Positions 27,361-36,342 of a DNA stretch of 64,000 nt are shown here, one piece after another (position 1 is the first letter of the stretch; each line of letters begins with the position of its first letter). Position numbers and translations under genes: made by a program. Below the pieces are notes generated by a model, which worked only from the letters and a program-made list of their open reading frames with translations, did not search any database and was not told the origin of the DNA. The stretch is taken from assembly GCA_003856375.1 (NCBI GenBank), contig CP034120.1:1364001-1428000 (forward strand), read 5' to 3'. The DNA is from Glaciecola amylolytica. Lineage in GTDB: Bacteria; Bacteroidota; Bacteroidia; Flavobacteriales_D; Crocinitomicaceae.

Positions 27361-27432
27361 GTATCCCTTATTACCACTGGGCAAATAGACGCATATCTAT
27401 TTGTCTTTTTAATAGGGAAGGATTCTTCCTCA
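27361..27432 (+). repeat. Hairpin repeat, best copy
   Basis: GCAAATAGA (27381-27389), loop CGCATA, TCTATTTGT (27396-27404): a 9-bp stem with one G-T. The flanks ATCCCTTATTACCACTGGGC and TTTGTCTTTTTAATAG match a second copy near 30697-30760. It is placed between two 45-bp repeats. Confidence 0.65.
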
Positions 27433-27458
27433 AATTCCTGTGATTTCCTAAAACGCCC

Positions 27459-27503
27459 TGATATCGGACCTCTAAAGGTTTTTAACGGTTATGAAACGGA
27501 TAA
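27459..27503 (+). repeat. 45-bp dispersed repeat, copy 3
   Basis: In the same orientation as copy 2 and 191 bases after it, 42 of 45 identical. The two copies bracket the hairpin repeat, which may make a composite element. Confidence 0.85.
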
Positions 27504-27589
27504 TTTTATCAAAAATTAATCTGAATTGAAAACCATCGCCTGAAATCTCGTACAAAGCATCAGTAATATGATTATTTTTAAAAGAAAAA

Positions 27590-28141
27590 ATGAAACTCTG
27601 TTCGCTAATTACTCTGGTCTTTTTCTTTTCAGTAAAACTGAATGCTCAGATTTCCGATTCTGAAATGGAGTCGCTGAAGGCTGATTGGTGGCTGGAACTA
27701 AAAAAGGAAGCACATCAAATGATCCGGAAAATGCCAAAGGAAGAAAGCATGTCCGATTTTTCAGATTCCGTTCAGCGCTTGTTCCTTCAGGATACGTTTG
27801 TTTTGGAAAACATCTTCCGCCGTCAATTGGAAAAGGAATCCACCACTTTGGGAATCAATAAGGCAAATCTTTTTTGTGCTTCGGAATACGAAAAACTGGT
27901 CGATAAGTATTTCTCCATGCTTCAGGCAAAAATGAAGAAAGAAGACTGCGACCTCTTGCTTTCCTGGCAAAAGGAATGGAAAAAACTGATGGCCACCGAA
28001 CAGACCTTGATTGGCAAACTGATGCAGGAACAATATAGTGGCGGGGGAAGTATCCATTCCGTTGAATATACTGCGCGTTTGATGAATCAAAATAAGAACC
28101 GGCTCCTGACAATTATCGATTATTTAACTCACATGATTTAG
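27590..28141 (+). CDS. Secreted protein of unknown function
   Basis: 183 residues with a signal peptide (1-20, ends LNAQ) and an all-helical body containing two Cys (FCASEYEKL and KEDCDLLLSW) that may form a disulfide. The final third, with LIGKLMQEQYSGGGSIHSVEYTARL split over two short motifs (MQEQYSGGGS and VEYTARLMNQNKNRL), vaguely recalls DUF1311/LprI lysozyme-inhibitor proteins, but I would not assign it. It is followed after 4 bases by a lipase gene, so they form an operon. Confidence 0.65.
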   Translation: MKLCSLITLVFFFSVKLNAQISDSEMESLKADWWLELKKEAHQMIRKMPKEESMSDFSDSVQRLFLQDTFVLENIFRRQLEKESTTLGINKANLFCASEYEKLVDKYFSMLQAKMKKEDCDLLLSWQKEWKKLMATEQTLIGKLMQEQYSGGGSIHSVEYTARLMNQNKNRLLTIIDYLTHMI

Positions 28142-28145
28142 CATT

Positions 28146-29225
28146 ATGAAAAATTTGCTGCTGTTTATTTCTCTCTTTTCGCTTACATACTCCTGGTCGC
28201 AAATGAAATCGGGATATGATAAATCCGAAGCAATTGAGTTATTGAAAGTCAATTTTCGTTTTGCAGATTCCACACATTGGGATTCTATGCCGGCACCCGA
28301 ACGTTTTCAATTGAAATACCGTTCCAAAACACTGGGTTTCGATAATAAATGGGATTATTGGGAAGATCAGAAAGGAGTAGGAGTGTTATCACTTCGGGGA
28401 ACAACGAGTTCCTTTACAAGTTGGGGAGCGAATTTTTATGCGGGAATGATTCCGGCGAAAGGCTGGATCAAAATCAGTGAGAAAGACACCTTTTATTACG
28501 AGTTGTCGAAAGATCCGAAGGCTTTGGTTCACGTGGGCTGGACAACCGCTTTGGGATGTTTGTGGAAAGACATGGATTCGGTGCTTTTTGCTCAGATCGA
28601 TCAGGGAAAGAAAGAGTTCTACATTACAGGCCATAGTCAGGGTGGAGCGTTAGCGTATTTGCTGACTGCACATTTGCTGATCATGAAAGAGAATAAAATT
28701 ATTCCTCAGGATGTGCAATTCAAAACCTACTGCAGCGCTGCACCCAAACCGGGGAACTTGTATTTTGCGTACTACTATGAAAAAATGACTCAGCAAGGTT
28801 GGGCCTATAATACAGTCAATGCATTGGATTGGGTTCCGGAATCTCCGTTTTCAATTCAAACGGTGAACGATTTTAACGCTATAAATCCTTTTCAGGATGC
28901 AAAAAAGGCGATCAAAAAACTACCCTTGATTCCACGATTGGTTGTCAGGACGATGTACAATAAAATGGATCGCCCGACGAAGAAATCCCAGAAGCGTTTT
29001 GAAAAATACCTGGGAAAAAGACTCGGAAAATTAATGACAAAAAATCTGAAAGGATTCGAACCGCCTCAGCTATCTCATTCTTCCGGATTTACCCGTTGCG
29101 GAAACTACATTTTGCTTTATCCGGATGTGGAGTATTATCAGAAATTTCCGCAAGATCCCAAGGAAAAATTCATGAATCACATGCTGGAACCTTATTTACT
29201 GCTGTTGGACAAATTACCGAAATAA
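28146..29225 (+). CDS. Secreted class 3 lipase-like hydrolase
   Basis: 359 residues. Signal peptide 1-18 (ends SWSQ). The fold follows fungal-type class 3 lipases: VLSLRGTTSS (80-89, oxyanion region), the elbow YITGHSQGGA with nucleophile Ser164, the acid probably in NALDWVPESP (near 227), and His in the late QLSHSSGF. It would hydrolyse esters of lipids outside the cytoplasm. It is coupled to the small secreted gene upstream. Confidence 0.8.
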   Translation: MKNLLLFISLFSLTYSWSQMKSGYDKSEAIELLKVNFRFADSTHWDSMPAPERFQLKYRSKTLGFDNKWDYWEDQKGVGVLSLRGTTSSFTSWGANFYAGMIPAKGWIKISEKDTFYYELSKDPKALVHVGWTTALGCLWKDMDSVLFAQIDQGKKEFYITGHSQGGALAYLLTAHLLIMKENKIIPQDVQFKTYCSAAPKPGNLYFAYYYEKMTQQGWAYNTVNALDWVPESPFSIQTVNDFNAINPFQDAKKAIKKLPLIPRLVVRTMYNKMDRPTKKSQKRFEKYLGKRLGKLMTKNLKGFEPPQLSHSSGFTRCGNYILLYPDVEYYQKFPQDPKEKFMNHMLEPYLLLLDKLPK

Positions 29226-29236
29226 TATTATATTTG
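29204..29236 (+). promoter_or_regulatory. Promoter at the end of the lipase gene
   Basis: GTTG (29204-29207), 21 bases, then TATATTTG (29229-29236), a perfect -7 box. It would transcribe the 29437 gene with a leader of about 195 bases in which I see no clear structure. Confidence 0.6.
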
Positions 29237-29436
29237 AGTAACACTGTTTTATGACATACTTGATACTATTCGCGAGACCAGAAAATTTCGCTTTTTCCAA
29301 AGTGAAGCTAAGGATCAATTTTTCTCACTGAAATTAAGTGGCTTGCAAACTGGTTTTGTGGCTGCCAGATCGTGTTTGGTAAAATCAAGGGTTTGTAAAT
29401 AGTTGAATTGATTTACTAACTAAATTAAATGCCGGT

Positions 29437-29940
29437 ATGCCGAATAAAATTCGATTTTCAGAAACTCAGAAATTCAGACAGTGGTGGTTGTGGTTTATTT
29501 TGGCAGGTACCAAAGGAATCATGGGATTCTTTATCGTGACTCAGACAATGTATGGAGAACCTTTTGGAGATAGTGAATGGGAAAACGTAGGTTTGTTAAT
29601 CGGGTTTTTCCTGATGCTGGTTATTTCCATGTTGTTTTTCTTCCTGCGTCTGGAAACCAAAATCTCGGAGGAAGGAATTTTAGTGCGGTTTTATCCGATC
29701 CAATTGAAATTCAGACAATACAAGTGGGAAGACATCGATCAGATTTATTTGCGTGAGTATTCACCGATTACAGAATATGGAGGTTGGGGAATTCGATACA
29801 GTTTTACCGGAAATGGAAAAGCGCTCAATGTTTCCGGAAGAAATGGATTACAACTTGTGTTTAAAGATGGCCGGAAGTTGCTGATAGGAACGAACAAATC
29901 AGAAGACCTGATGCAGGTTTTGAGTGTATTGGGAAAATAA
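29437..29940 (+). CDS. Two-helix membrane protein with PH-like domain
   Basis: 167 residues. Two membrane helices (about 15-34 and 50-70) followed by a beta-rich domain (73-167; ETKISEEGILVRFYP, WEDIDQIYLREY, GLQLVFKDGRKLLIG) that resembles bacterial PH domains (bPH). Function unknown. It is convergent with the SanA-like gene, only 17 bases apart. Confidence 0.65.
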   Translation: MPNKIRFSETQKFRQWWLWFILAGTKGIMGFFIVTQTMYGEPFGDSEWENVGLLIGFFLMLVISMLFFFLRLETKISEEGILVRFYPIQLKFRQYKWEDIDQIYLREYSPITEYGGWGIRYSFTGNGKALNVSGRNGLQLVFKDGRKLLIGTNKSEDLMQVLSVLGK

Positions 29941-29957
29941 CTATAATTGAAAATGGA

Positions 29958-30611
29958 TTATCCGATCTTCACTGGATCTCCCAGAAACTTAGAATCCACT
30001 CCGAACATCATGTCCCAAAATACTTTCATCCGTGCAAAGCACTCGCGTACTTTTGTTTTGAAACCACCCATTTTGGCAACATCCTGAGCGTTGTAGCCAT
30101 AAACAGTCATCCCAAAATGTTCCCCAAGATAAATAGCGCGCTCGTTGTGAAAACGCTGTGAAACTACGATCACTTCCTTTTGTCCGAATACTTTCAATGC
30201 GCGCTCCATCGAATCCAGTGTTCTGAATCCTGCATAATCCAGGTAAATTCTATTGGCAGGAATTCCGGCAGCGATCAATGCGTTTTTCATGTCCGTCGGT
30301 TCGTCGTAAGTTGCCACACTGTTGTCGCCGCTTACCAGAATGAATTTCACTTTTCCTGCCCGGTACAATTCCACCGCAGCTTTGATTCTGTAAGAAAAAT
30401 AGAGGTTGTCATTTCCATGCTTATTGGTTCGGGATGTTCCTAAAACCACGGCCACTTTTACTTTCGGACATTCACTCACCCGGTCGAAGATTTTTCCTTC
30501 CGCATTCGACTGAATAGCCCAATTGGCTCCGAAAAACCAAAATACCACGAAGAGGAAAGAGAAAAGAAAGATTCGTTTCAAAAGTTTAGACCGGTTTGTT
30601 TTTGGTTTCAT
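29958..30611 (-). CDS. SanA/YdcF-like DUF218 membrane protein
   Basis: 217 residues. One N-terminal membrane helix (about 12-32), then a DUF218 domain: VAVVLGTSRTNKHGND, YSYRIKAAVELYRAG-like helix, FILVSGDNS, YDEPTDMKNALIAAGIP, DYAGFRTLDSMERAL and VVSQRFHNERAIYL. The SanA/ElyC group affects envelope integrity and vancomycin exclusion in enterobacteria. The biochemical activity is unknown. Confidence 0.87.
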   Translation of the reverse strand: MKPKTNRSKLLKRIFLFSFLFVVFWFFGANWAIQSNAEGKIFDRVSECPKVKVAVVLGTSRTNKHGNDNLYFSYRIKAAVELYRAGKVKFILVSGDNSVATYDEPTDMKNALIAAGIPANRIYLDYAGFRTLDSMERALKVFGQKEVIVVSQRFHNERAIYLGEHFGMTVYGYNAQDVAKMGGFKTKVRECFARMKVFWDMMFGVDSKFLGDPVKIG

Positions 30612-30696
30612 GGATGACGTAAGATTTGCCGTAAAAGTAATTGGAAATGATGATACTTAAACGGCCCTGATAAAATTTTTCGGATTGAACGAAATC

Positions 30697-30760
30697 CCTT
30701 GCTGTCACTGGACTAATAGATGTATGCCCATTTGTCTTTTTGAAGTAGAAGAACACCTCT
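30697..30760 (+). repeat. Hairpin repeat, second clear copy
   Basis: ATCCCTT..TCACTGGAC, AATAGA-TGTATG-CCCATT, TTTGTCTTTTTGAAG: the same order of blocks as at 27361-27432. The stem is partly lost (GAC/GTC and AAT/ATT remain). It lies downstream of clpB in opposite orientation to that gene. Confidence 0.6.
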
Positions 30761-30818
30761 TTCAAGTCAATTTTGAGTAGTCCGCTTATGTCAGGAGTAT
30801 GGAGAACGACATACGGAC

Positions 30819-30849
30819 AAAAAAAAGCGAGACAAAACCTTGCCTCGCT
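30819..30849 (-). terminator. Terminator of clpB
   Basis: On the minus strand AGCGAGGCAA pairs with TTGTCTCGCT (10 bp, one G-T), loop GGTT, followed by eight T. Confidence 0.9.
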
Positions 30850-30876
30850 CTTTCACCTTATCTAAACTACTACTAC

Positions 30877-33501
30877 TTATAAATTAATGAGGATTTCTTC
30901 TTCCTGAGAGATCGGTTTTCTGAACACGATCTTCCCGTCAAAAATGTCCATGACTACTGTTAGTGAAGTATCCAGTGTTCCGGCAAGTAAAGCCTTGGAT
31001 AATTCATTCAGAACCTGTTTCTGAATCACACGTTTCACTGGTCTTGCACCGAAGTGAGGATCATATCCGGCTTCCACCAAATGTTCCTTCGCCTCCTCTG
31101 TCATATGCATTTTGATTCCTTTATCAAGGAGCATTTCTTTCAATTGGTTCAACTGAATCTGAACAATTTGTTTGACATAACGCTTGTTCAAAGGAGTGAA
31201 GATGATCGTTTCATCAATCCGGTTCAAAAACTCCGGTCTGATTGTCTGCTTCAATAATTCAAGCACTTTGAATTTCGCTTTATCCATTGCTTCGTGGAGA
31301 TTTTCTTCCTTAACACCTTCAAAACTTTCCTGGATCAGATGTGATCCCATATTGGAAGTCATGATGATGATCGTGTTTTTGAAATTCACGGTTCTTCCTT
31401 TGTTATCAGTCAAACGCCCGTCGTCCAAAACCTGAAGCAACACATTGAATACATCCGGATGTGCTTTTTCAATTTCATCCAGCAAAATGATGGAATAAGG
31501 TCTTCTTCGAACGGCTTCTGTCAATTGTCCGCCTTCATCGTATCCGACATATCCCGGAGGCGCTCCGACTAATCGGCTCACACTGTGTTTTTCCTGGTAT
31601 TCCGACATATCGATTCGCGTCATGGCATTTTCATCGTTGAACAAGAAATCTGCCAATGCTTTTGCTAATTCTGTTTTACCAACACCCGTCGGACCTAAGA
31701 AAATAAATGATCCGATCGGTCTTCGCATATCCTGCAATCCTGCACGGCTTCTTCTCACCGCATCGGATAAAGCTTCAATTGCTTCTTCTTGTCCCACCAC
31801 TCGTTTTCCGAGTTCATCTTCCAGACGAAGCAGTTTTGAAACTTCACTTTCAATCATTCTGGAAACAGGAATTCCTGTCCATTTCGAAATAACATCTGCA
31901 ATTTCTTCCGCATCAACTTCTTCCTTGATGAGTTTTGAATTTGCCTGCAGTTCGGTCAATTTTTGCTTTGCCTGATCCAGTTGGATTTCAGCTTCCTTGA
32001 TTCGGCCATAGCGGATTTCGGCTACTTTTCCGTAATCACCCGAGCGTTCAGCCTGATCAGCTTCCTGTTTCAGATTTTCGATCAGCTCTTTGGTTTTTTG
32101 AACTCCGTCTACAATGTCGCGTTCAGCCTGCCATTTCGCGTTGAAGGCATTGCGCTGTTCTTCCAGCGTCGCCAATTCTTTTCCCAAAGATTCCAATTTC
32201 TTGGTATCGTTTTCACGTTTGATGGCTTCACGCTCGATTTCCAACTGCATGATTCGTCTGTCTAATTCATCTAATTCCTCCGGTTTTGAATTGATTTCCA
32301 TTCGAAGTTTAGATGCAGCCTCATCAATCAAGTCAATTGCCTTGTCAGGTAAATGGCGCTCCGTAATGTATCGTTGAGACAATTCCACAGCAGCAATAAT
32401 CGCAGCATCCTTGATCAGAACTTTGTGGTGATTCTCATATTTTTCCTTGATACCCCGTAAGATCGAAATGGCATCTTCCGTATCCGGTTCGTCAACCAAT
32501 ACCGGTTGGAAACGACGTACCAACGCCTTGTCTTTTTCGAAGTATTTTTGATATTCATTCAATGTCGTTGCACCAACTGCACGCAATTCTCCTCTTGCCA
32601 AAGCAGGTTTCAGAATGTTTGCAGCATCCATTGCACCTTCGCCACCTCCGGCACCAACAAGGGTGTGAATTTCATCAATAAACAGGATGATTTCTCCGTC
32701 TGCATTGGTCACTTCTTTTACCACAGACTTCAAACGTTCCTCGAATTCACCTTTGTATTTTGCGCCGGCAACCAAAGCTCCCATGTCCAAGCTGTAAACA
32801 ATTTTGGATTTCAGGTTCTCAGGAACGTCGCCGTCAATGATCCGATGTGCGATTCCTTCTGCAATAGCTGTTTTACCAACTCCCGGTTCACCGATCAGAA
32901 TCGGGTTGTTTTTAGTTCGTCGGGTTAAAATTTGCAATACACGGCGAATTTCATCGTCCCGGCCGATAACAGGATCTAATTTCCCTTCTTTCGCCAGTTC
33001 ATTTAAGTTCTTGGCGTATTTTTCCAATGATTTATAGGTTCCTTCTTGTTGATTGGAAGTGATTTTTTCTCCGTTTCGTAAATCCATAATATTTTTTAGT
33101 ACTGTTGTTTTGTTGAGTTTCGCATCTCTTAGCAATTGTCCGATCTGATCTTTCGACTCGATCAAAGCCAGAAAAAGCATTTCTACGGTGACATATTCAT
33201 CACCCTGTTCTTTGGTCAGTTTTACCGCCAATTGAAGTGTTTCCTGTGCTTTTGGCGAAAGATAGATTTGGCCTCCGGAAACTTTGCTTTGATTTTCCAG
33301 AATCCGGTCCAATGCCAATTGAATGGTTTGAGGATTCAGTTGTGATTGCTTTAATAAATAAGGAACCACGTCGTTATCCTTTAAAAATATTCCTTTGAGT
33401 AAGTGTGCATTCTCGATAGCCTGATGCCCTTCGGTTTGAGCATACTCTTGAGCCGCCTGAATTACTTCCTGGGTTTTTATTGTGAATTGATTGCTATCCA
33501 T
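30877..33501 (-). CDS. clpB: ATP-dependent disaggregase ClpB
   Basis: An Hsp100 chaperone that, with DnaK, pulls proteins out of aggregates. 874 residues from the ATG at 33501 ([12 protein letters not shown]). A longer frame to 33588 is open but its N-terminus is not conserved. Clp_N repeats 1-150; AAA-1 with Walker [14 protein letters not shown] and Walker [16 protein letters not shown]; the middle coiled coil about 400-530; AAA-2 with [15 protein letters not shown]-terminal D2-small domain with [11 protein letters not shown]. It is monocistronic. No CIRCE repeat was seen upstream, so heat control must work otherwise. Confidence 0.96.
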   Translation of the reverse strand: MDSNQFTIKTQEVIQAAQEYAQTEGHQAIENAHLLKGIFLKDNDVVPYLLKQSQLNPQTIQLALDRILENQSKVSGGQIYLSPKAQETLQLAVKLTKEQGDEYVTVEMLFLALIESKDQIGQLLRDAKLNKTTVLKNIMDLRNGEKITSNQQEGTYKSLEKYAKNLNELAKEGKLDPVIGRDDEIRRVLQILTRRTKNNPILIGEPGVGKTAIAEGIAHRIIDGDVPENLKSKIVYSLDMGALVAGAKYKGEFEERLKSVVKEVTNADGEIILFIDEIHTLVGAGGGEGAMDAANILKPALARGELRAVGATTLNEYQKYFEKDKALVRRFQPVLVDEPDTEDAISILRGIKEKYENHHKVLIKDAAIIAAVELSQRYITERHLPDKAIDLIDEAASKLRMEINSKPEELDELDRRIMQLEIEREAIKRENDTKKLESLGKELATLEEQRNAFNAKWQAERDIVDGVQKTKELIENLKQEADQAERSGDYGKVAEIRYGRIKEAEIQLDQAKQKLTELQANSKLIKEEVDAEEIADVISKWTGIPVSRMIESEVSKLLRLEDELGKRVVGQEEAIEALSDAVRRSRAGLQDMRRPIGSFIFLGPTGVGKTELAKALADFLFNDENAMTRIDMSEYQEKHSVSRLVGAPPGYVGYDEGGQLTEAVRRRPYSIILLDEIEKAHPDVFNVLLQVLDDGRLTDNKGRTVNFKNTIIIMTSNMGSHLIQESFEGVKEENLHEAMDKAKFKVLELLKQTIRPEFLNRIDETIIFTPLNKRYVKQIVQIQLNQLKEMLLDKGIKMHMTEEAKEHLVEAGYDPHFGARPVKRVIQKQVLNELSKALLAGTLDTSLTVVMDIFDGKIVFRKPISQEEEILINL

Positions 33502-33670
33502 TTTTGTTCGGTTTTGTTTCCTTCCTTTCGTCAAATCGCGAACCAAAGCGAATGGAAACCCTTTTTTAGGACAAAAAGGCAGTTTCACTCAGTTTGAAGC
33601 GACAAAATGACATTGTTTATTCTTGATAATCGAAAGAATTAAGTAGTAATTTAGCCGAAAAATTACACGG

Positions 33671-33781
33671 ATGTCTAAAGCTAAAGAGATTTACAAAAAA
33701 CTATACCCTTATTTTGTGGATGTTTGGCAATACATTGTAATCATTGTCATTTTCATCATTGCTGCGATTTTTATTCTTTAA
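33671..33781 (+). CDS. Small membrane protein, 36 residues
   Basis: ATG at 33671, stop TAA at 33779. A basic/aromatic N-terminus (MSKAKEIYKKLYPYF) is followed by one strongly hydrophobic helix rich in Ile and Val that runs to the C-terminus. Upstream there is a reasonable promoter (CTTG, 21 bases, TAATTTAG). It is divergent from clpB. The charge pattern and helix make a real small membrane protein likely. Function unknown. Confidence 0.6.
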   Translation: MSKAKEIYKKLYPYFVDVWQYIVIIVIFIIAAIFIL

Positions 33782-33967
33782 GTTTCTGTGCGAGAGGATA
33801 GAAGATACTTTGTTTTTTCTTCCGTAAATGCTCAAACAACAATAAGCGTTGCTGGTAAGAGCGCTAAAAACTTGCATATTTGTGGTAAATGATCATGAAA
33901 TATCGTTGTCTGCCTAAGACAGGAAGCTACTCTGAGCAGATCCGGTCGAACAGGAGTCGGAATGGCC

Positions 33968-33997
33968 ATTGTCAATCAAATAGAATCGTTATTTTTG
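33968..33997 (+). promoter_or_regulatory. Promoter of the glycosyltransferase operon
   Basis: ATTG (33968-33971), 18 bases, TATTTTTG (33990-33997). It gives a leader of about 12 bases before the TTG start at 34015. Confidence 0.6.
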
Positions 33998-34014
33998 TTC
34001 AAAAAGTTTAAACG

Positions 34015-34965
34015 TTGGAAAATCAACTTGAATTATCAATCGTCGTTCCTTTATTCAATGAAGTAGAATCACTGCCTGAATTGCATGCATGGATCAAACG
34101 CGTACTCAATGAGCATAAACTCTCGTATGAGGTTATTTTCGTTGATGATGGAAGCAAGGATGGTTCCTGGAAAGCGATTGAATCCCTGAAATTGGAAGAT
34201 TCCAATGTTCGCGGGATCAAATTCCAACGTAACTACGGTAAATCTGCTGCGCTTCACACCGGTTTTCAGGCTGCTTTAGGAAAAGTGGTTGTAACCATGG
34301 ATGCAGACCTTCAGGATTCTCCGGACGAACTTCCGGAATTGCACCGGATGATAACGGAAGATGATTTTGATGTGGTTTCCGGATGGAAGAAAAAGCGCTA
34401 CGATCCGATTACTAAAACTATTCCGACCAAACTTTACAATTGGGCAGCCCGCAGAATGACAGGAATCTACCTGCATGATTTCAATTGTGGTCTGAAAGCA
34501 TATAAAAATGTGGTGGTAAAAAGTATTGAGTTGTATGGAGACATGCACCGCTACATTCCGCCATTAGCAAAGTATGCCGGCTTTAACAAAATAGGTGAGA
34601 AGGTGGTGATTCATCAGGCACGAAAATACGGAACAACCAAATTCGGGTTAAACCGGTTTTTGAACGGTCCTTTGGATTTGATGACTGTTGCATTCATGGG
34701 GAAATTCGGTAAAAAACCGATGCATTTTTTCGGAGCAATGGGAACGTTGTTGTTTATCATTGGATTTGGAATCACCTTTTACCTGGCAATCGATAAATTA
34801 TTCATTCATTCTACGGCAAAGAAATTGGCGGATCGCACAGAATTCTTTGTTGCTTTGGCAACGATGATCATGGGAGTTCAATTCTTTTTAGCCGGGTTCT
34901 TGGCTGAATTAATCGGTAGAAACTCGTCTTCCCGAAATCATTATCTGATAGAAACGGAAATCTGA
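34015..34965 (+). CDS. Family 2 glycosyltransferase, dolichol-phosphate-sugar synthase/GtrB-like
   Basis: 316 residues. GT-A domain with SIVVPLFNEVESLPEL (8-23), FVDDGSKDGSW, the DxD-type MDADLQDSP (near 100) and a conserved HDFNCGLKAYK. Two C-terminal membrane helices (about 242-262 and 282-303). This group transfers sugar from a nucleotide donor to polyprenyl phosphate at the inner membrane. The start is TTG at 34015, just before the conserved strand. It is followed after 8 bases by a HAD phosphatase gene, so the two may work in one glycan or LPS pathway. Confidence 0.9.
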   Translation: MENQLELSIVVPLFNEVESLPELHAWIKRVLNEHKLSYEVIFVDDGSKDGSWKAIESLKLEDSNVRGIKFQRNYGKSAALHTGFQAALGKVVVTMDADLQDSPDELPELHRMITEDDFDVVSGWKKKRYDPITKTIPTKLYNWAARRMTGIYLHDFNCGLKAYKNVVVKSIELYGDMHRYIPPLAKYAGFNKIGEKVVIHQARKYGTTKFGLNRFLNGPLDLMTVAFMGKFGKKPMHFFGAMGTLLFIIGFGITFYLAIDKLFIHSTAKKLADRTEFFVALATMIMGVQFFLAGFLAELIGRNSSSRNHYLIETEI

Positions 34966-34973
34966 AAATCTCA

Positions 34974-35525
34974 ATGAAAGATTGGAATTTGGACAAATCA
35001 TGGACTCTGTTTCTGGACAGGGACGGCGTGATCAATGAACGCATTATGGATAATTATGTGAAACGGACGGAAGAGTTTGTTTTGCTTCCCGGGGTTTCCA
35101 AAGCCATTTCCAAAGCCAATCACTTGTTTTCGCGGATTTTGGTTGTCACAAATCAGCAGGGAATAGGAAAAGGTTTGATGACTGAGCGTAACCTTTCGGA
35201 CGTTCATAGTTATTGTAGTGAGCTGTTGAAATCCGAAAATGCCCGAATTGATGCGTATTATTTTGCACCTAATCTGGCAGCGGAGAATTCTTCTCTTCGA
35301 AAGCCGGGTTCAGGAATGGCGCTTCTGGCAAAAGCTGATTTTCCGGAAATTGATTTCGAAAAATCAATCATGGTGGGAGATTCCGATTCCGATATCGAAT
35401 TTGGCAGGAAACTTGGAATGAAGACAGTGTTTATAAGATACAATGGTGCAACAAATCATGCAAGTGCCGACTTAACCTGTGATTCTTTGGAATCATTTAT
35501 AAACTTATTGGACTATGATAATTAG
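34974..35525 (+). CDS. HAD-IIIA phosphatase, GmhB/HisB-N-like, without the zinc-loop cysteines
   Basis: 183 residues. HAD motifs: LFLDRDGVINE (Asp15 nucleophile, Asp17), VVTNQQGIGKG (motif II Thr), RKPGSGM (Lys) and MVGDSDSDIEFG (motif IV). This is the layout of heptose-1,7-bisphosphate 7-phosphatases and histidinol phosphatases. The usual zinc loop just before RKPG (Cys-x-His ... Cys-x-Cys) is replaced by FAPNLAAENSSL, so no zinc is expected. Substrate uncertain: a sugar phosphate used with the preceding glycosyltransferase is plausible. It overlaps the next gene by 11 bases. Confidence 0.82.
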   Translation: MKDWNLDKSWTLFLDRDGVINERIMDNYVKRTEEFVLLPGVSKAISKANHLFSRILVVTNQQGIGKGLMTERNLSDVHSYCSELLKSENARIDAYYFAPNLAAENSSLRKPGSGMALLAKADFPEIDFEKSIMVGDSDSDIEFGRKLGMKTVFIRYNGATNHASADLTCDSLESFINLLDYDN

Positions 35526-36273
35526 GATTTTTTTCATTATGATGCTTTTCACTCCTTTTATTTGGGGGCAAACAGTTAATCAGAAAGATACGCAAGGCAG
35601 AAAACAAGGTGTCTGGCAAAAAACATATCCGAAATCCCGCGCTTTTGAATACAAAGGTCAGTTTAAAGACGACAAGCCGGTTGGGACTTTCAATTATTAT
35701 TATCCTTCCACAAAGGTGAAGGCAGTTATCAAACACGAAGAGAAAACAGGGCGCTCCAGTGCAGTAATGTATCATGAAAATGGAGTTCTGATGGCAAAAG
35801 GAATCTTCCGAAATCAGGAAAAAGACAGTATTTGGGAATATTACGGACCATCCGGAAGATTGAGTACGAAAGAAACATATTCGAAAGGAAAACTGAACGG
35901 AAATCAAACGATTTATTATGTGTTTGAAGATCCGAGTGATAAACGTGTAGTGGTTGCGAAGGTAACTCCTTATAAAATGGGAGTAATCAACGGAGAGGTG
36001 ATTGAGTACTTCGATACCGGGGTGATTAAAAGTAAAGTGACTTATATCAACGGAAAGAAGGAAGGGATTGCAGTTACTAATCACCCGAACGGGAAAGTGA
36101 TGATCACAGAACGGTTTAAAGGTGGAATTCAACATGGCTGGCAATCTGCGCATGACCAAACCGGAAAGGAAACCGGAAAGCAATATTATCGCTTGGGAAA
36201 AAGAATCGAGGGAAAAGAGCTTGAAAAATATTTGAAACAGTTGAAAGAAAAAGGAATCAATCCCAATGAATGA
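35515..36273 (+). CDS. Secreted MORN-like repeat protein (YwqK-type)
   Basis: 252 residues with a signal peptide (1-19, ends WGQ). The body is made of about seven MORN-variant repeats of the form G-x-W-x-x-Y-y/x-G (KQGVWQKTYP, PVGTFNYYYP, DSIWEYYGPSGRL, LNGNQTIYY, INGEVIEYFDTG, KEGIAVTNHPNGK, QHGWQSAHDQTG). These repeats are widespread in Bacteroidota secreted proteins and have no assigned role. It overlaps the HAD gene by 11 bases, so the three genes form one operon. Confidence 0.8.
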   Translation: MIIRIFFIMMLFTPFIWGQTVNQKDTQGRKQGVWQKTYPKSRAFEYKGQFKDDKPVGTFNYYYPSTKVKAVIKHEEKTGRSSAVMYHENGVLMAKGIFRNQEKDSIWEYYGPSGRLSTKETYSKGKLNGNQTIYYVFEDPSDKRVVVAKVTPYKMGVINGEVIEYFDTGVIKSKVTYINGKKEGIAVTNHPNGKVMITERFKGGIQHGWQSAHDQTGKETGKQYYRLGKRIEGKELEKYLKQLKEKGINPNE

Positions 36274-36342
36274 TTTTTCATCAAGAAGCTCTGTTTGAAT
36301 AATTTTGATGACTAAAAATGCTTTTTTTCGTACATTCGGTCT

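Noticed and set aside
33502-33670. CIRCE heat-shock operator upstream of clpB
   Set aside because: No TTAGCACTC-N9-GAGTGCTAA-like repeat is present on either strand.
33898-34014. Short ORF beginning MKYRCLPK before the glycosyltransferase gene
   Set aside because: No hydrophobic or domain pattern, and it overlaps the better-supported promoter at 33968-33997.
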